A DNA stretch of 64,000 nt from Spirosoma endbachense (GTDB taxonomy: Bacteria > Bacteroidota > Bacteroidia > Cytophagales > Spirosomataceae), in NCBI RefSeq assembly GCF_010233585.1, contig NZ_CP045997.1, positions 3,435,779-3,499,778 on the forward strand. Reading direction: 5' to 3'. Position 1 is the first letter of the stretch; each line of letters opens with the position of its first letter. The translations under genes were made by a program, and so were the position numbers. Of the stretch, positions 10,529-19,700 are shown piece by piece. Under the pieces are notes generated by a model. It did no database searches. It had not been told where the DNA came from and saw only the letters and a list, made by a program, of their open reading frames with translations.

Positions 10529-11701
10529 ATGGCAATTAAAATTCTTAGTGTAGATGATGAAGCGGATATGGAGATGCTGATAACTCAGCGATTCAGAAGG
10601 CAAATCCGCGACAAAAATTTTGAGTTTATTTTCGCATCCAATGGTTCAGAAGCGCTCGAAAAGCTGGAGGAAAACAAAGATGTTCGTCTGGTTTTATCGG
10701 ACATCAATATGCCCGAGATGGATGGCCTGACTTTTCTGTCAAAACTGAACGATCAGAACAATCCGTACCTCAAAGCGGTGATGGTTTCGGCGTTTAACGA
10801 TATGGACAACATTCGGACGGCGATGAACCGGGGAGCGTTCGATTTCGTGACGAAGCCAATCAATTTCGATGATCTGGAAATCACGATCAATAAAACGATC
10901 CGGCACGTCGAGATGCTGGTAAACTCGCAAAAAGAGCACGATCAGTTAATAGCCATTCAGAATGACATCAACATTGCGCAGGAAATTCAGCAGGCCATGC
11001 TGCCTAAAACATTTCCACCGTTTCCTCACCGAACCGATTTTGATCTTCATGCTTTCCTGAAGGCGGCCAAACTAGTGGGGGGCGATTTGTTTGATTACTT
11101 CCTGATGGACGAAAATCGGTTGTTTTTCCTGATTGGCGATGTTTCTGATAAAGGTATACCCGCATCGCTGTTCATGGCCATTACCAAAGCGATTTTCAAG
11201 AGCCATTTTTCCAATAAAAACTGTGAAGAAATTGCCGAAGAAGTCTATCGGATCAATTCATTTCTCAGTGCCGATAACCAGTCGATGATGTTCGTTACGG
11301 CATTCGTTGCTATTCTCGATCTAACAACCGGCGTAGTTGAATATGTAGACGCTGGTCATGAACCACCCCTCATTATTCGGCACAACAATGAGATTGAAGT
11401 GCTCAAAAAGATGGGAGGTATGGCGTTGTGCATTGATGGCGAATACCCCTATGTATCGAGCACTTTTGTACTGAAACCGGGCGATACACTCTTTACCTAT
11501 ACAGATGGCGTACCTGATGCCAACAACCGTACTGGTGAACGCTTCGGTATAGAACGGGTAAAGAAAATATTGGCTGAAGAAACTGTTTCGGCTGCTCCCC
11601 GGCACATTAATGAAACTGTGCTCAAAGAGATTCAGGCATTTATCGGCGACAATGCTCAGTTCGACGACATTACGGCGCTGACACTGCACTATGCAGGCTG
11701 A
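10529..11701 (+). CDS. Response regulator: receiver domain fused to SpoIIE/RsbU-type PP2C phosphatase
   Basis: Residues ~1-125 are a receiver domain with the acidic pair at D9/D10, phospho-acceptor D58 (LVLSDINMPEMDG) and conserved K109 (FVTKP). A linker helix leads to a SpoIIE/RsbU-like PP2C domain (~190-390) with metal-binding motifs GGDLFDYF, IGDVSDKGIPASLFM, YTDGVPDA and QFDDITALTL. Such proteins dephosphorylate an anti-sigma-factor antagonist in partner-switching pathways. No RsbV- or RsbW-like partner is visible in the window. The gene directly follows two kinase genes, so the second kinase is the natural phospho-donor. Confidence 0.92.
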   Translation: MAIKILSVDDEADMEMLITQRFRRQIRDKNFEFIFASNGSEALEKLEENKDVRLVLSDINMPEMDGLTFLSKLNDQNNPYLKAVMVSAFNDMDNIRTAMNRGAFDFVTKPINFDDLEITINKTIRHVEMLVNSQKEHDQLIAIQNDINIAQEIQQAMLPKTFPPFPHRTDFDLHAFLKAAKLVGGDLFDYFLMDENRLFFLIGDVSDKGIPASLFMAITKAIFKSHFSNKNCEEIAEEVYRINSFLSADNQSMMFVTAFVAILDLTTGVVEYVDAGHEPPLIIRHNNEIEVLKKMGGMALCIDGEYPYVSSTFVLKPGDTLFTYTDGVPDANNRTGERFGIERVKKILAEETVSAAPRHINETVLKEIQAFIGDNAQFDDITALTLHYAG

Positions 11702-11735
11702 GGCACTTCATCCCTCTTAAACTTGTGCTCAAATC

Positions 11736-12749
11736 ATGTATACAGCTAAACGTATTCCTTTTCGCATAATAGCCCCATTTGCCTGGCGTGCCGTCCTTTT
11801 TTTTGCCGTATACTCGTTCATTATCTGTGCGTTATATGTGTGGGCTGGCTGGACATTTCTGGCCGTACCGTTCGTGCCAATTGCTACAATTGGCACCGCC
11901 GTTGCCTTTTATATCGGCTTCAAAAGTCATTCTTCTTATGAGCGTTTGTGGGAAGCCCGACGTATCTGGGGTAGTCTGGTCAATGCCAGCCGATCGTGGG
12001 GGATTTTAGTAATGGATTACGTTAGTACGCTCAATACGCCGGTTTGCTATCCACCCGCCGAATTGTATCGTATGCAGCAATTGCTCATTTATCGGCACAT
12101 CGCCTATCTGAACGCGCTCCGAATCCAGTTGCGCAGTCGGCCCATCTGGCAGGAAGACGTCAACATTGGTACCAATATCGTTGAAAAACAACAGGCTTTT
12201 AATCAGGGGCAGTTGGATAAGGAATTGAGCCTGTTTCTGCATGACGACGAGGTCGAATATTTCGTTAATCGACAGAATCCTGCTACGCAAATTATCAAGT
12301 GCCAGTCGAAACAATTGCGGGAGCTTCGCGCAGCCGGATTGATTTCAGAATACTATCACACCGACATGCAGCGAATGCTGACTGAGTTCTATTCGCAACA
12401 GGGAGCTTGTGAACGCATCAAATCGTTTCCGTTTCCCAGGCAATACGCTTTCTTCAGTTACTTATTTGTGATGATGTTCGTCGGTATCCTCCCTTTCGGA
12501 CTACTCACCGAAATGAGTAAAGTAAGCCCCGCACATCTATGGTTAACGGTGCCCTTTTATACGATAATTGCCTGGGTATTCTATACAATGGAAGTTGTAG
12601 GCGATACCAGCGAGAATCCATTTGAAAACAGCATCAACGACATTCCCATGACAGCCATTTGCCGTAACATTGAAATTGACCTACGCGAAATGCTCGGTGA
12701 GACTGAACTTCCCCAGCGGGTTCAGGCCGTCGACAACATACTAATGTAA
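11736..12749 (+). CDS. Bestrophin-family (UPF0187) anion channel protein
   Basis: The 337-residue length fits bacterial bestrophins. Two hydrophobic helices near the N-terminus (~18-60) are followed by the family segment GFKSHSSYERLWEARRIWG, then two more hydrophobic segments (~235-285). Near the end is an acidic stretch (GDTSENPFENSINDIPM) that matches the family's conserved Asp/Glu/Asn-rich C-terminal motif. Members form pentameric ion channels in the inner membrane. The gene is 34 bases from the receiver-phosphatase stop and ends at a strong hairpin shared with folA. Confidence 0.88.
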   Translation: MYTAKRIPFRIIAPFAWRAVLFFAVYSFIICALYVWAGWTFLAVPFVPIATIGTAVAFYIGFKSHSSYERLWEARRIWGSLVNASRSWGILVMDYVSTLNTPVCYPPAELYRMQQLLIYRHIAYLNALRIQLRSRPIWQEDVNIGTNIVEKQQAFNQGQLDKELSLFLHDDEVEYFVNRQNPATQIIKCQSKQLRELRAAGLISEYYHTDMQRMLTEFYSQQGACERIKSFPFPRQYAFFSYLFVMMFVGILPFGLLTEMSKVSPAHLWLTVPFYTIIAWVFYTMEVVGDTSENPFENSINDIPMTAICRNIEIDLREMLGETELPQRVQAVDNILM

Positions 12750-12758
12750 AGAACCTAA

Positions 12759-12792
12759 CCTTCCCGAAACGCCAGTTAAACGTTCGGGAAGG
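12759..12792. terminator. Bidirectional hairpin between bestrophin gene and folA
   Basis: A perfect 10-bp inverted repeat (CCTTCCCGAA / TTCGGGAAGG) with a 14-base loop lies between two convergent genes. No long T run follows, so it is a likely but not textbook terminator. Confidence 0.6.
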
Positions 12793-12807
12793 TGGTTGTC
12801 AGACCCG

Positions 12808-13329
12808 TTACAGGATGTTTTTTCGCTCATACTCCACAAAATCAAAAGCCACCGCATGTCGTTCATCGGCGGGGTGCGGTCGACGGCTAACTTCCTGCCA
12901 GTTTTCTTTGTTGAAGGCCGGGAAATACGCATCGCCCTCAAAAGTCTGATAAAGCTCGGTCAAATATAATGTTGTAGCAATGGGTAAAGCCATTGCATAA
13001 ATCTCGGCACCCCCAATTACAAAAATTTCATCAGGTTGATAGGCCGATGCCTGCTCGATCGCTTTCGTTGCTTCAGCAATAGCATCGTCGAGGGTATGAA
13101 CAATGAGTACACCACTGGCCGAAAAATTCAGATTTCGGGTAATAACAATGTTTGTACGATTAGGTAGTGGTTTCCCCAGCGATTCAAGCGATTTACGCCC
13201 CATAATAATTGGGTGATGGCTGGTTTTTCGCTTAAAAAACGCAAAATCATCGGGTAAATGCCAGGGTAAGTCATTATCACGACCAATTACCCCATTCTGC
13301 GCAACCGCAGCGATTAAGCTAATTTTCAT
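12808..13329 (-). CDS. folA: Dihydrofolate reductase
   Basis: Reduces dihydrofolate to tetrahydrofolate with NADPH. From the ATG at 13329 the protein has 173 residues and begins MKISLIAAVAQNGVIGRDND. The substrate loop (LPWHLPDDFAFFKRKT), the NADPH-binding MGRKSLESLGKPLP segment and FVIGGAEIYAMALP are all present. The frame continues 17 codons upstream, but that stretch has no resemblance to DHFR and is rejected as N-terminus. It lies 51 bases downstream of the YdjC-like gene on the same strand. Confidence 0.95.
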   Translation of the reverse strand: MKISLIAAVAQNGVIGRDNDLPWHLPDDFAFFKRKTSHHPIIMGRKSLESLGKPLPNRTNIVITRNLNFSASGVLIVHTLDDAIAEATKAIEQASAYQPDEIFVIGGAEIYAMALPIATTLYLTELYQTFEGDAYFPAFNKENWQEVSRRPHPADERHAVAFDFVEYERKNIL

Positions 13330-13380
13330 AATGAATAATTGAGTAGACGAGCGACTGCCTACCAGGCAGCATTCACTCAT

Positions 13381-14367
13381 TTACATTTTTTTGCGCCTTT
13401 CCAATAGTTCGCGCCAGGTTGTAACAATGATACCTTCTTTCTCGACAAATGCCTTCAGCGCCGGGTCCATCATGGCCAGCATATCACCGTTTCGGGTTTG
13501 ACCCGAACCGCTGATCTGGTCAAATGTTGGTGTTGGCGCCGTGCAGTGCATGATAATGTAAGTCAGACCCGGTTGAGCCGATTTCAGTAATTCAATGAAC
13601 TTCTGGGTCTTGTATTTCTGTACGTTTTCATCGGTTACAGGCGTACCCGCGGGCAAAGTCCAGCCATAGCTCGTACCATCCAGATCATCCAGAACCGGGA
13701 GCCCCGCATCCCAAAGTTGCTGACCAACCTGGTGAATCAGCTTCTGCAAGTCAGCAGGCACATTGTTAGCCTTAATAATTAACGACGCATGACCACCGGG
13801 AAAGAGGATCGGAATTTTTTCCTCCATCGCCAGCTTTGCGTAGCTCATCACAAACTTCGGCTGGAAGAGCGTACCCATGTGTGAATCCATATGCGTAGGC
13901 TGAAACCCAAACGACCGATAACGAGCCAGTTGCGCCCTGATTTCAGCATCTACCTCCTCCACCGATGCGTGTTCTACGACCTGCGCCACCGAATGCCAGA
14001 ACGCACCCTGTTCATCATACAAACCGGGGGCTTTGTCGCGCCCAACCAGTGGCGACCATCGGTAGTTATCCCATTCTGAAGTCAGGGTAAGGTGAACACC
14101 CGCATCCACATTTGGATTCTTTTTGAGGTATTTGAAGAATTGCGGAACCCATCCACAGGGCATCATAATACTCGTCGAATTAGCAATGCCTTTATCGATG
14201 GCGTTAATCGTTCCGACGTTCGATTCATAACTCATTCCGGCATCGTCTACGTGAAAAATGACTACTTTTTTCCCTTTCGGGAAGCCTAATTTTTCAGCAT
14301 AGGTTGCCGTTTGAGCTTGTGCTACACCAGTTGTAATCAGAAGACAGAAAGCGATAAATAATTTCAT
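13381..14367 (-). CDS. Secreted YdjC/ChbG-family carbohydrate deacetylase
   Basis: The protein has 328 residues and begins with a signal peptide (MKLFIAFCLLITTGVAQAQ). The ChbG/HpnK (YdjC) family signature is visible: FHVDDAGMSYESNVG near residue 40 with the metal-binding Asp pair, HLTLTSEW near 95, and HMDSHMGTLFQ near 160 with metal-binding His residues. The family removes acetyl groups from chito-oligosaccharides or related sugars; the exact substrate here is unknown. A strong Bacteroidota promoter match lies 50-80 bases upstream, overlapping the end of fmt. Confidence 0.85.
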   Translation of the reverse strand: MKLFIAFCLLITTGVAQAQTATYAEKLGFPKGKKVVIFHVDDAGMSYESNVGTINAIDKGIANSTSIMMPCGWVPQFFKYLKKNPNVDAGVHLTLTSEWDNYRWSPLVGRDKAPGLYDEQGAFWHSVAQVVEHASVEEVDAEIRAQLARYRSFGFQPTHMDSHMGTLFQPKFVMSYAKLAMEEKIPILFPGGHASLIIKANNVPADLQKLIHQVGQQLWDAGLPVLDDLDGTSYGWTLPAGTPVTDENVQKYKTQKFIELLKSAQPGLTYIIMHCTAPTPTFDQISGSGQTRNGDMLAMMDPALKAFVEKEGIIVTTWRELLERRKKM

Positions 14368-14416
14368 ATGTGAACGGTTTTAGGAGGAATAACAGCAAAC
14401 AGAGTCCGGTTAATCA

Positions 14417-14447
14417 CAAAATTAGCCGGTTAGACAAAGTGATCAAA
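14417..14447 (-). promoter_or_regulatory. Bacteroidota sigma-ABfr-type promoter for the YdjC-like gene
   Basis: On the minus strand TTTG (14447-14444) and TAATTTTG (14424-14417) are separated by 19 bases, an exact match to the TTTG-N19-21-TAnnTTTG consensus. Transcription would start near 14411, about 45 bases before the ATG at 14367. The -33 element touches the fmt stop codon. Confidence 0.65.
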
Positions 14448-15366
14448 GGCGGTTCCCCCGCAAAAACTCCTCAGCAGTCATCCGCCGTTTTCCTTCGGCC
14501 TGAATCGAATCGAGGCTTAACCAGCCGTCGGCCGCCCGAACCAGAATCGTCTTTTTGTTATCGGTATAAGCCTCCCCTACTTCGGCCGCAAAAGGCGAGT
14601 CATTAACTACTGTAACCGCATAGACTTTAAAGAATTTTCCGTTTATCATCGTCCAGGCCGTTGGATAAGGTGACAAACCGCGAACGAAATTCCGGATGGT
14701 ATGTACTGATTGGCTCCAATCGATCTCGGTGGTTTCACGGCTTAGTTTCGGAGCCGGTTTCATCTCATCAGCCGTAGGTTGAGGTGTTCGTGGATACTCG
14801 CCCGCTTCGATAGCCCGAACGGTTTTCAGGACCAGCGCAGCGCCACGCTCCATGAGCCGATCATGCACCGTTCCGGCGTTGTCGTCGGGATAAATGGGTT
14901 CGTAATCCTGAAAAATCATCTGCCCCGTGTCAATTTCTTTTTCAATGAAAAAAGTAGTGACGCCTGTTTGTGTTTCGCCGTTCATGATGGCCCAGTTGAT
15001 GGGAGCCGCTCCCCGATACTGGGGCAACAATGATCCATGCAGGTTAAACGTTCCAATAGTGGGCATTGCCCAGACAACCTCGGGCAACATCCGAAACGCT
15101 ACGACCACCTGCAAGTCGGCCTCATAACTCGCCAATTGTTCCAGAAACGCTGGATCACGAAGTTTTTCAGGTTGCAGTACTGGAAGGTTGGCCTCTTGAG
15201 CCGCTTTCTTTACAGCAGAGGGCGTAAGCTGCAAACCGCGCCCCGATGGTCGGTCAGGAGCGGTGACAACAGCAACGACATTGCAGCCACCGCCCAGTAG
15301 TCGCTGCAGGCTGGCAACGGCAAAATCGGGCGTGCCCATAAATACAATGCGAAGTGGTTTATTCAT
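14443..15366 (-). CDS. fmt: Methionyl-tRNA formyltransferase
   Basis: Formylates initiator Met-tRNA using 10-formyl-THF. The 307 residues match the family length. Visible motifs are the N-terminal Rossmann strand MRIVFMGTPDFAV-like (residues 5-18), the catalytic region FNLHGSLLPQYRGAAPINWA (~107-126) with the Asn/His/Asp chemistry of the formyltransferase family, and GVTTFFIEKEIDTGQM following it. The C-terminal domain (~205 onward) carries the tRNA-binding OB fold region. It is divergent from the greA side. Confidence 0.96.
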   Translation of the reverse strand: MNKPLRIVFMGTPDFAVASLQRLLGGGCNVVAVVTAPDRPSGRGLQLTPSAVKKAAQEANLPVLQPEKLRDPAFLEQLASYEADLQVVVAFRMLPEVVWAMPTIGTFNLHGSLLPQYRGAAPINWAIMNGETQTGVTTFFIEKEIDTGQMIFQDYEPIYPDDNAGTVHDRLMERGAALVLKTVRAIEAGEYPRTPQPTADEMKPAPKLSRETTEIDWSQSVHTIRNFVRGLSPYPTAWTMINGKFFKVYAVTVVNDSPFAAEVGEAYTDNKKTILVRAADGWLSLDSIQAEGKRRMTAEEFLRGNRL

Positions 15367-15408
15367 GAATCCTTAACTCAGTTTTTGTACCAGCAGATCA
15401 GTCAACTG

Positions 15409-15439
15409 TTGATATAGCCGGGAAGTATTTCTATTTTTG
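15409..15439 (+). promoter_or_regulatory. Bacteroidota-type promoter upstream of the 39-codon ORF and greA
   Basis: TTG at 15409-15411 and TATTTTTG at 15432-15439 are separated by 20 bases, matching the Bacteroidota consensus. The start of transcription would be about 15445, only a few bases before the ATG at 15448. Confidence 0.6.
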
Positions 15440-15447
15440 TATCAACG

Positions 15448-15567
15448 ATGCGTTGCTCCAAACGTGTCTCGTCAGAAGTGATCGACCGGCAAATGGTTAT
15501 GCCCATGCGACGAACAGACTATCATATCCCTAAACCGCTCGCTTCGGTCTCCCGACGGCGACGCTGA
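15448..15567 (+). CDS. Candidate 39-aa basic small protein or leader peptide upstream of greA
   Basis: The ORF begins just after a consensus promoter and ends before a strong terminator, so promoter, ORF and terminator form a compact unit of about 180 bases. The peptide begins MRCSKRVSSEV and ends with four consecutive Arg codons (CGA CGG CGA CGC) before TGA. Two readings are possible: a free small basic protein, or a leader peptide in an attenuator controlling greA. No family is recognised. Codon-level conservation in relatives would decide whether it is translated at all. Confidence 0.4.
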   Translation: MRCSKRVSSEVIDRQMVMPMRRTDYHIPKPLASVSRRRR

Positions 15568-15597
15568 CACGGCTGCAAAGAAAACCAATTTGGTTGC

Positions 15598-15626
15598 AGA
15601 ACGGTCGGTGTACCGTTCTTTTTGTT
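15598..15626 (+). terminator. Rho-independent terminator upstream of greA
   Basis: An 8-bp perfect stem (AGAACGGT / ACCGTTCT) with a 6-base loop is followed by TTTTTG and TTTT. It lies 58 bases before the greA start, between the promoter at 15409 and the gene, so it can only serve the short upstream unit or act as an attenuator. A competing weak stem (CTGCAA / TTGCAG) lies just before it. Confidence 0.7.
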
Positions 15627-15683
15627 TTAGGAGCAACCCAAAACCCAATGTGAAAAAACGAGTAAGTAAGTTACGTACGTATT

Positions 15684-16157
15684 ATGGCAAAAATTTCTTA
15701 TTATACCGAAGAAGGACTCAACCGGCTCAAGGCAGAGCTGAATGACCTGAAAACTAAAGGCCGGACTGAAATTGCCCGCCAGATTGCTGAAGCCCGCGAT
15801 AAAGGTGACCTTAGCGAAAATGCCGAATATGATGCTGCAAAAGATGCTCAGGGCCTTCATGAGTTGAAAATATCGAAACTCGAAGAAGTGTTGTCGAACG
15901 CCCGTATTCTGGATGAATCCACGATTGATGCCTCTCAAGTATCTGTTTTGTCGAAGGTAAAAATCAAGAACAAGAAAAACGGAGCGGAAATGCTCTATAC
16001 GCTCGTTTCGGAGGAAGAAGCTGATTTAAAATCAGGCCGGATTTCGGTGGGTTCTCCAATCGGCAAAGGGCTCCTGGGCAAGCGCGTTGGCGATACCGCC
16101 GAAATTAAAGTGCCCGCAGGAATTATGGAATTTGAAGTCGTTGAAATTGCCCGGTAA
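15684..16157 (+). CDS. greA: Transcription elongation factor GreA
   Basis: Rescues backtracked RNA polymerase by stimulating transcript cleavage. The 157-residue length is typical. The N-terminal coiled coil (YYTEEGLNRLKAELNDLK) has the family's acidic tip (DKGDLSENAEYDAAK, with the conserved D and E), and the C-terminal FKBP-like domain ends GKRVGDTAEIKVPAG. It is followed after a repeat-filled 90-base gap by the HIT protein gene. Confidence 0.96.
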   Translation: MAKISYYTEEGLNRLKAELNDLKTKGRTEIARQIAEARDKGDLSENAEYDAAKDAQGLHELKISKLEEVLSNARILDESTIDASQVSVLSKVKIKNKKNGAEMLYTLVSEEEADLKSGRISVGSPIGKGLLGKRVGDTAEIKVPAGIMEFEVVEIAR

Positions 16158-16167
16158 ACGAATGGAT

Positions 16168-16243
16168 AATGACTAATGAGAACTGGATAATGAGTAGTGG
16201 CTCCTATCTTGCATCAGTCATTATCCAGTTCACATTAGTCATT
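16168..16243. repeat. Inverted repeat filling the greA-HIT gap
   Basis: Arms 16168-16193 and 16218-16243 are 26 bases each and complementary except for one position, with a 24-base loop. The repeat occupies nearly the whole gap between two genes on the same strand and stops four bases before the next ATG. Confidence 0.85.
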
Positions 16244-16247
16244 TTTT

Positions 16248-16637
16248 ATGCCCTCTATCTTCTCCCGCATCGTCGCTGGTGAAATTCCAGCTCATAAAAT
16301 CGCGGAAACCGACGATTATCTGGCCTTTCTGGATGTAATGCCAACCGCTACAGGTCATACGCTGGTTATTCCCAAAAAAGAGGTTGATTATATTTTTGAT
16401 CTGGACGACGATCTGTACGCCGGATTGATGGCTTTTGCTAAAAAAGTGGCGCCTGCTATCGAAAAAGCAATTCCCTGCAAGCGCATTGGCGTAGCGGTTG
16501 TTGGTCTGGAAGTGCCTCATGCACACATTCACCTGATTCCACTCAACTCAATAGCCGACATGAATTTTTATAATAAATTAAAGCCAAGCCAGCAGGAATT
16601 GGCGCAGACAGCAGCCCTTATCCGACAGCATTTATAA
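16248..16637 (+). CDS. HIT-family nucleotide-binding hydrolase/transferase
   Basis: The 129-residue protein carries the histidine-triad motif VPHAHIHLIPL, with H91, H93 and H95, and the N-terminal IFSRIVAGEIPAHKIAET segment of the HINT/PKCI branch. These proteins hydrolyse nucleoside phosphoramidates or related nucleotides. The gene is downstream of greA in the same direction and ends at a palindromic terminator. Confidence 0.93.
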   Translation: MPSIFSRIVAGEIPAHKIAETDDYLAFLDVMPTATGHTLVIPKKEVDYIFDLDDDLYAGLMAFAKKVAPAIEKAIPCKRIGVAVVGLEVPHAHIHLIPLNSIADMNFYNKLKPSQQELAQTAALIRQHL

Positions 16638-16654
16638 CAACAATCACAACGAAC

Positions 16655-16690
16655 AAAAACGCCAGCTAATTCGAATTAGCTGGCGTTTTT
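16655..16690 (+). terminator. Terminator after the HIT gene
   Basis: A fully palindromic 36-base sequence with A and T runs on both ends (arm AAAAACGCCAGCTAATTC) gives a perfect stem followed by TTTTT, so it can work in either direction. Confidence 0.85.
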
Positions 16691-16789
16691 GTTTGGTATA
16701 GATACCGATTAATAACATCGATAACCCACCTTATCTATAATCTTAGATTTTGTAGTTGGTTGCGACTTTATTAGAACCACACCATATAC

Positions 16790-19700
16790 ATGAAGAACCT
16801 CTCCGTAGTAGTACTACTCGGTTGTCTGACCCTATTTACTCTAAAAACGCTGGCCCAGACAACGCTTACATGTGGAGTCGATGATCGTCATCTGCCTGAT
16901 AGTACGGTCCGACTTATGGGGCAACTGCCCCGACTGATGGCCGATCAACGCGCCCGAAAAGCAGCTGGTGAACGGAATACATGCCGAATCGCTATTGAAA
17001 TTGACTCGGATACGTACCTGGAATTCGATAAAGACACGAATCGCATTCGCAGTTTTTTTCTGAACCGCATTCAACAGACATCCAAAATTTTTGAGCGCGA
17101 CATTAACACACAACTGGTTGTCGTTTATTTCCATATTTGGAAAGATACCGAACCTGATCCTTATCGGGGCGAACTGGATATCTATAAGCTTCACACTATT
17201 TTCAGCAATAACTGGACGGGCAAATTCAACCAGATCCCTTATGATAAACGGATCTATTTCCCAACAAAACCCGTAGTAGGTGCCGGAGGACTTGGTGGAG
17301 GTGTTCAGGCAACGTGCGCGAACCTGGCCGACCTGAACACCATTGCCCATGAGCTTGGCCATTGTTTTGGCTCACCTCATACGCATAATTGCACCTGGCC
17401 TGGCGGACCTATCGATTTTTGTTCAACTGCCGAAGGCGATTGCTACACAGGCTCCCTGCAAAGTATTAAGGGCTCCATCATGAGTTATTGCAGCAGCGAC
17501 CTAACCTTCCATCCGCTTTGCAAAGCGTTGATCACTGACTTCGCCGTCAAAAATTTAGCGACATTAAGCCTGCCCAATAAAGCACCCGTCCTTCCGGCTC
17601 AGGTAGCTCTTTCAGGAACACCATTTTTGTATTGGCCCGGCCAGCCACTGGCCGAACGGTATGACATTCAGATCGCAAATGACGCTGGATTTACCCAGAC
17701 AGTCAGCAGCGATACGACCATCATCAATGGGTATGACATGAGTAAATTAATAGTCGGACAGACGTATTTTGCGCGGGTCAGGGCAGTCAATAAATTCGGC
17801 GTATCGGCCTGGTCCGGCGTTTGCCAGCTTCAGCGGGCTTCGGCTCTGGGCATTGCAGCGCCGACGCTATTAGTACCGAATCAGGATCAGCGGTTTATAC
17901 CCTATAATCAGGGCGTCTGTCAGTTCGCCATACAGCCCGTTGATGGCGCAACGAAGTATGAAATTCAAACGACGGGTGCGTTCGATGCGTTTTTCAAGAA
18001 TCCTTCGGTAAAAATAACACAACCCACGGCTTCCTTCACAGCCACAATCAACACGACAGGTACCATACGGTGGCGGGCCAGAGCCATTGTTAACGATAAA
18101 GCAGGCCCCTGGTCGGCAGCCGGGAGGTTTGTTGTTAATCCGGAGCCGTATTATATCAGTTTGCCGTTTTACAGCTCGGACGCATCGGCGTTGACATTTC
18201 CGTATGCGTATTACCAAACCTGCGCCCAATCGACAGTGCAGATGGTTCTCGCTACCGATTCAACATTTACAAATCCCGTTTACATAAGAACCGCTCCTAA
18301 TAGTCAGAATAGTAACGTTCTGACTGGCATCGCAGACAAGCTTCTGCCGAATACGAAGTATTACATTAAAGTAGAAGAAAGTAATCCGCAGCTCGCGGAA
18401 TATCCAGCGGGTATACTGACCCGAATTGTTCAATCATTCAAAACGGGTACGGGTGTTTTGCCAGATCGCTGGTCACTTCTAAACAACAGCACAAATGCGA
18501 ATTGGCCCCAGGGCGGAGCCTTTGGAACACTGGCTGTTGCTACTAATGCGGTTTGGTTTAACACCATAAACGGACCAACCCGCATCAGTCAGGATAGCCT
18601 GGCCTTGCGCGTGTTTAATCGAGAAACAACCAGCGGGGAAATTGGGAATGTATCATCTGCCATCAGTAGTGATGCTTCAGGTACGATCTGGGCAACGTAC
18701 CGAACATCGATCAACATTTTCAAGAATAGCTTTGCCGTTCCTTACTATCAGGTGGGAAAAATTTCGGAAGCAACAAATGACTTAACGGATAAAGTCAGCT
18801 ACAACACCAATAACTATTTTTCGAGCTTTACGGCCAGCCCACGCTTATTCTATGCATATAATGGCATTTATGAACAGAAAGCCGATACCCTGGCTAGTTT
18901 CTATTCGCTGCCTGCCAACCGCTCAATTAATCGAACCCTTACCCGGCCGGGTGTTGTCTGGATGATTCAATACAATTCAGCAAGTACTACGGCTCCCTAT
19001 GAACTGGTACAGGTAAACACGATAACGCGTGCTACCCAGATTTTCAACGCCGATAACACGCCACAGCTGGGAAAATACCTGAGTAGCCTGGCAACCGATG
19101 GACTAGGAAACCTGTGGGTATCGCAGTCAAGCTCAACGTTTCCGTTTCCGCCTTTGGCTAAATTCAATGGCCAGACCTGGACATCAATCGACAAAAGTTC
19201 GACAATGCCCGTTTCGTATGCAATTAGTATGGCCAATGACCCGATGGGGAATTTATACGTCGTAGACAATGCATCGCCCCATGTTCTCTACCGATATGAT
19301 GGCACTACCTGGAAAAAATTAGCAGAAATGCCGTTATATACCAATATGGGCGATATGACGGCTGATATTCAGGGAAATGTCTGGTTCAATGGGGGTCTTC
19401 AATTAATTCGTTACGCAGCCTGTGCCAATGCGCCAACCCCAACACTGACGGCCAGCAAACAGACTATTGACATTGGAGAAAGTACAACCCTACAGGCGGC
19501 TGGCTGTTCGGACGTACTATGGTCCTGGACCAGCGAAACCGAAACGATCACGAACCGGTTGGTGCGGGGTACCAATCAATTAGTGGTCAAGCCAGAAGCG
19601 AATACTATTTATAAAAGTCGCTGTTACACCAGCGGATGTTCAGGCGATGAAGTAAGCCTGACTTTAACCGTATTACCGAAGATAACCTTACTTAAGATCA

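Noticed and set aside
14370..14606. A 78-codon plus-strand ORF starting near the YdjC-like promoter
   Set aside because: It overlaps the promoter and the end of fmt antisense, with an Arg/Pro/Ser-rich product of no family.
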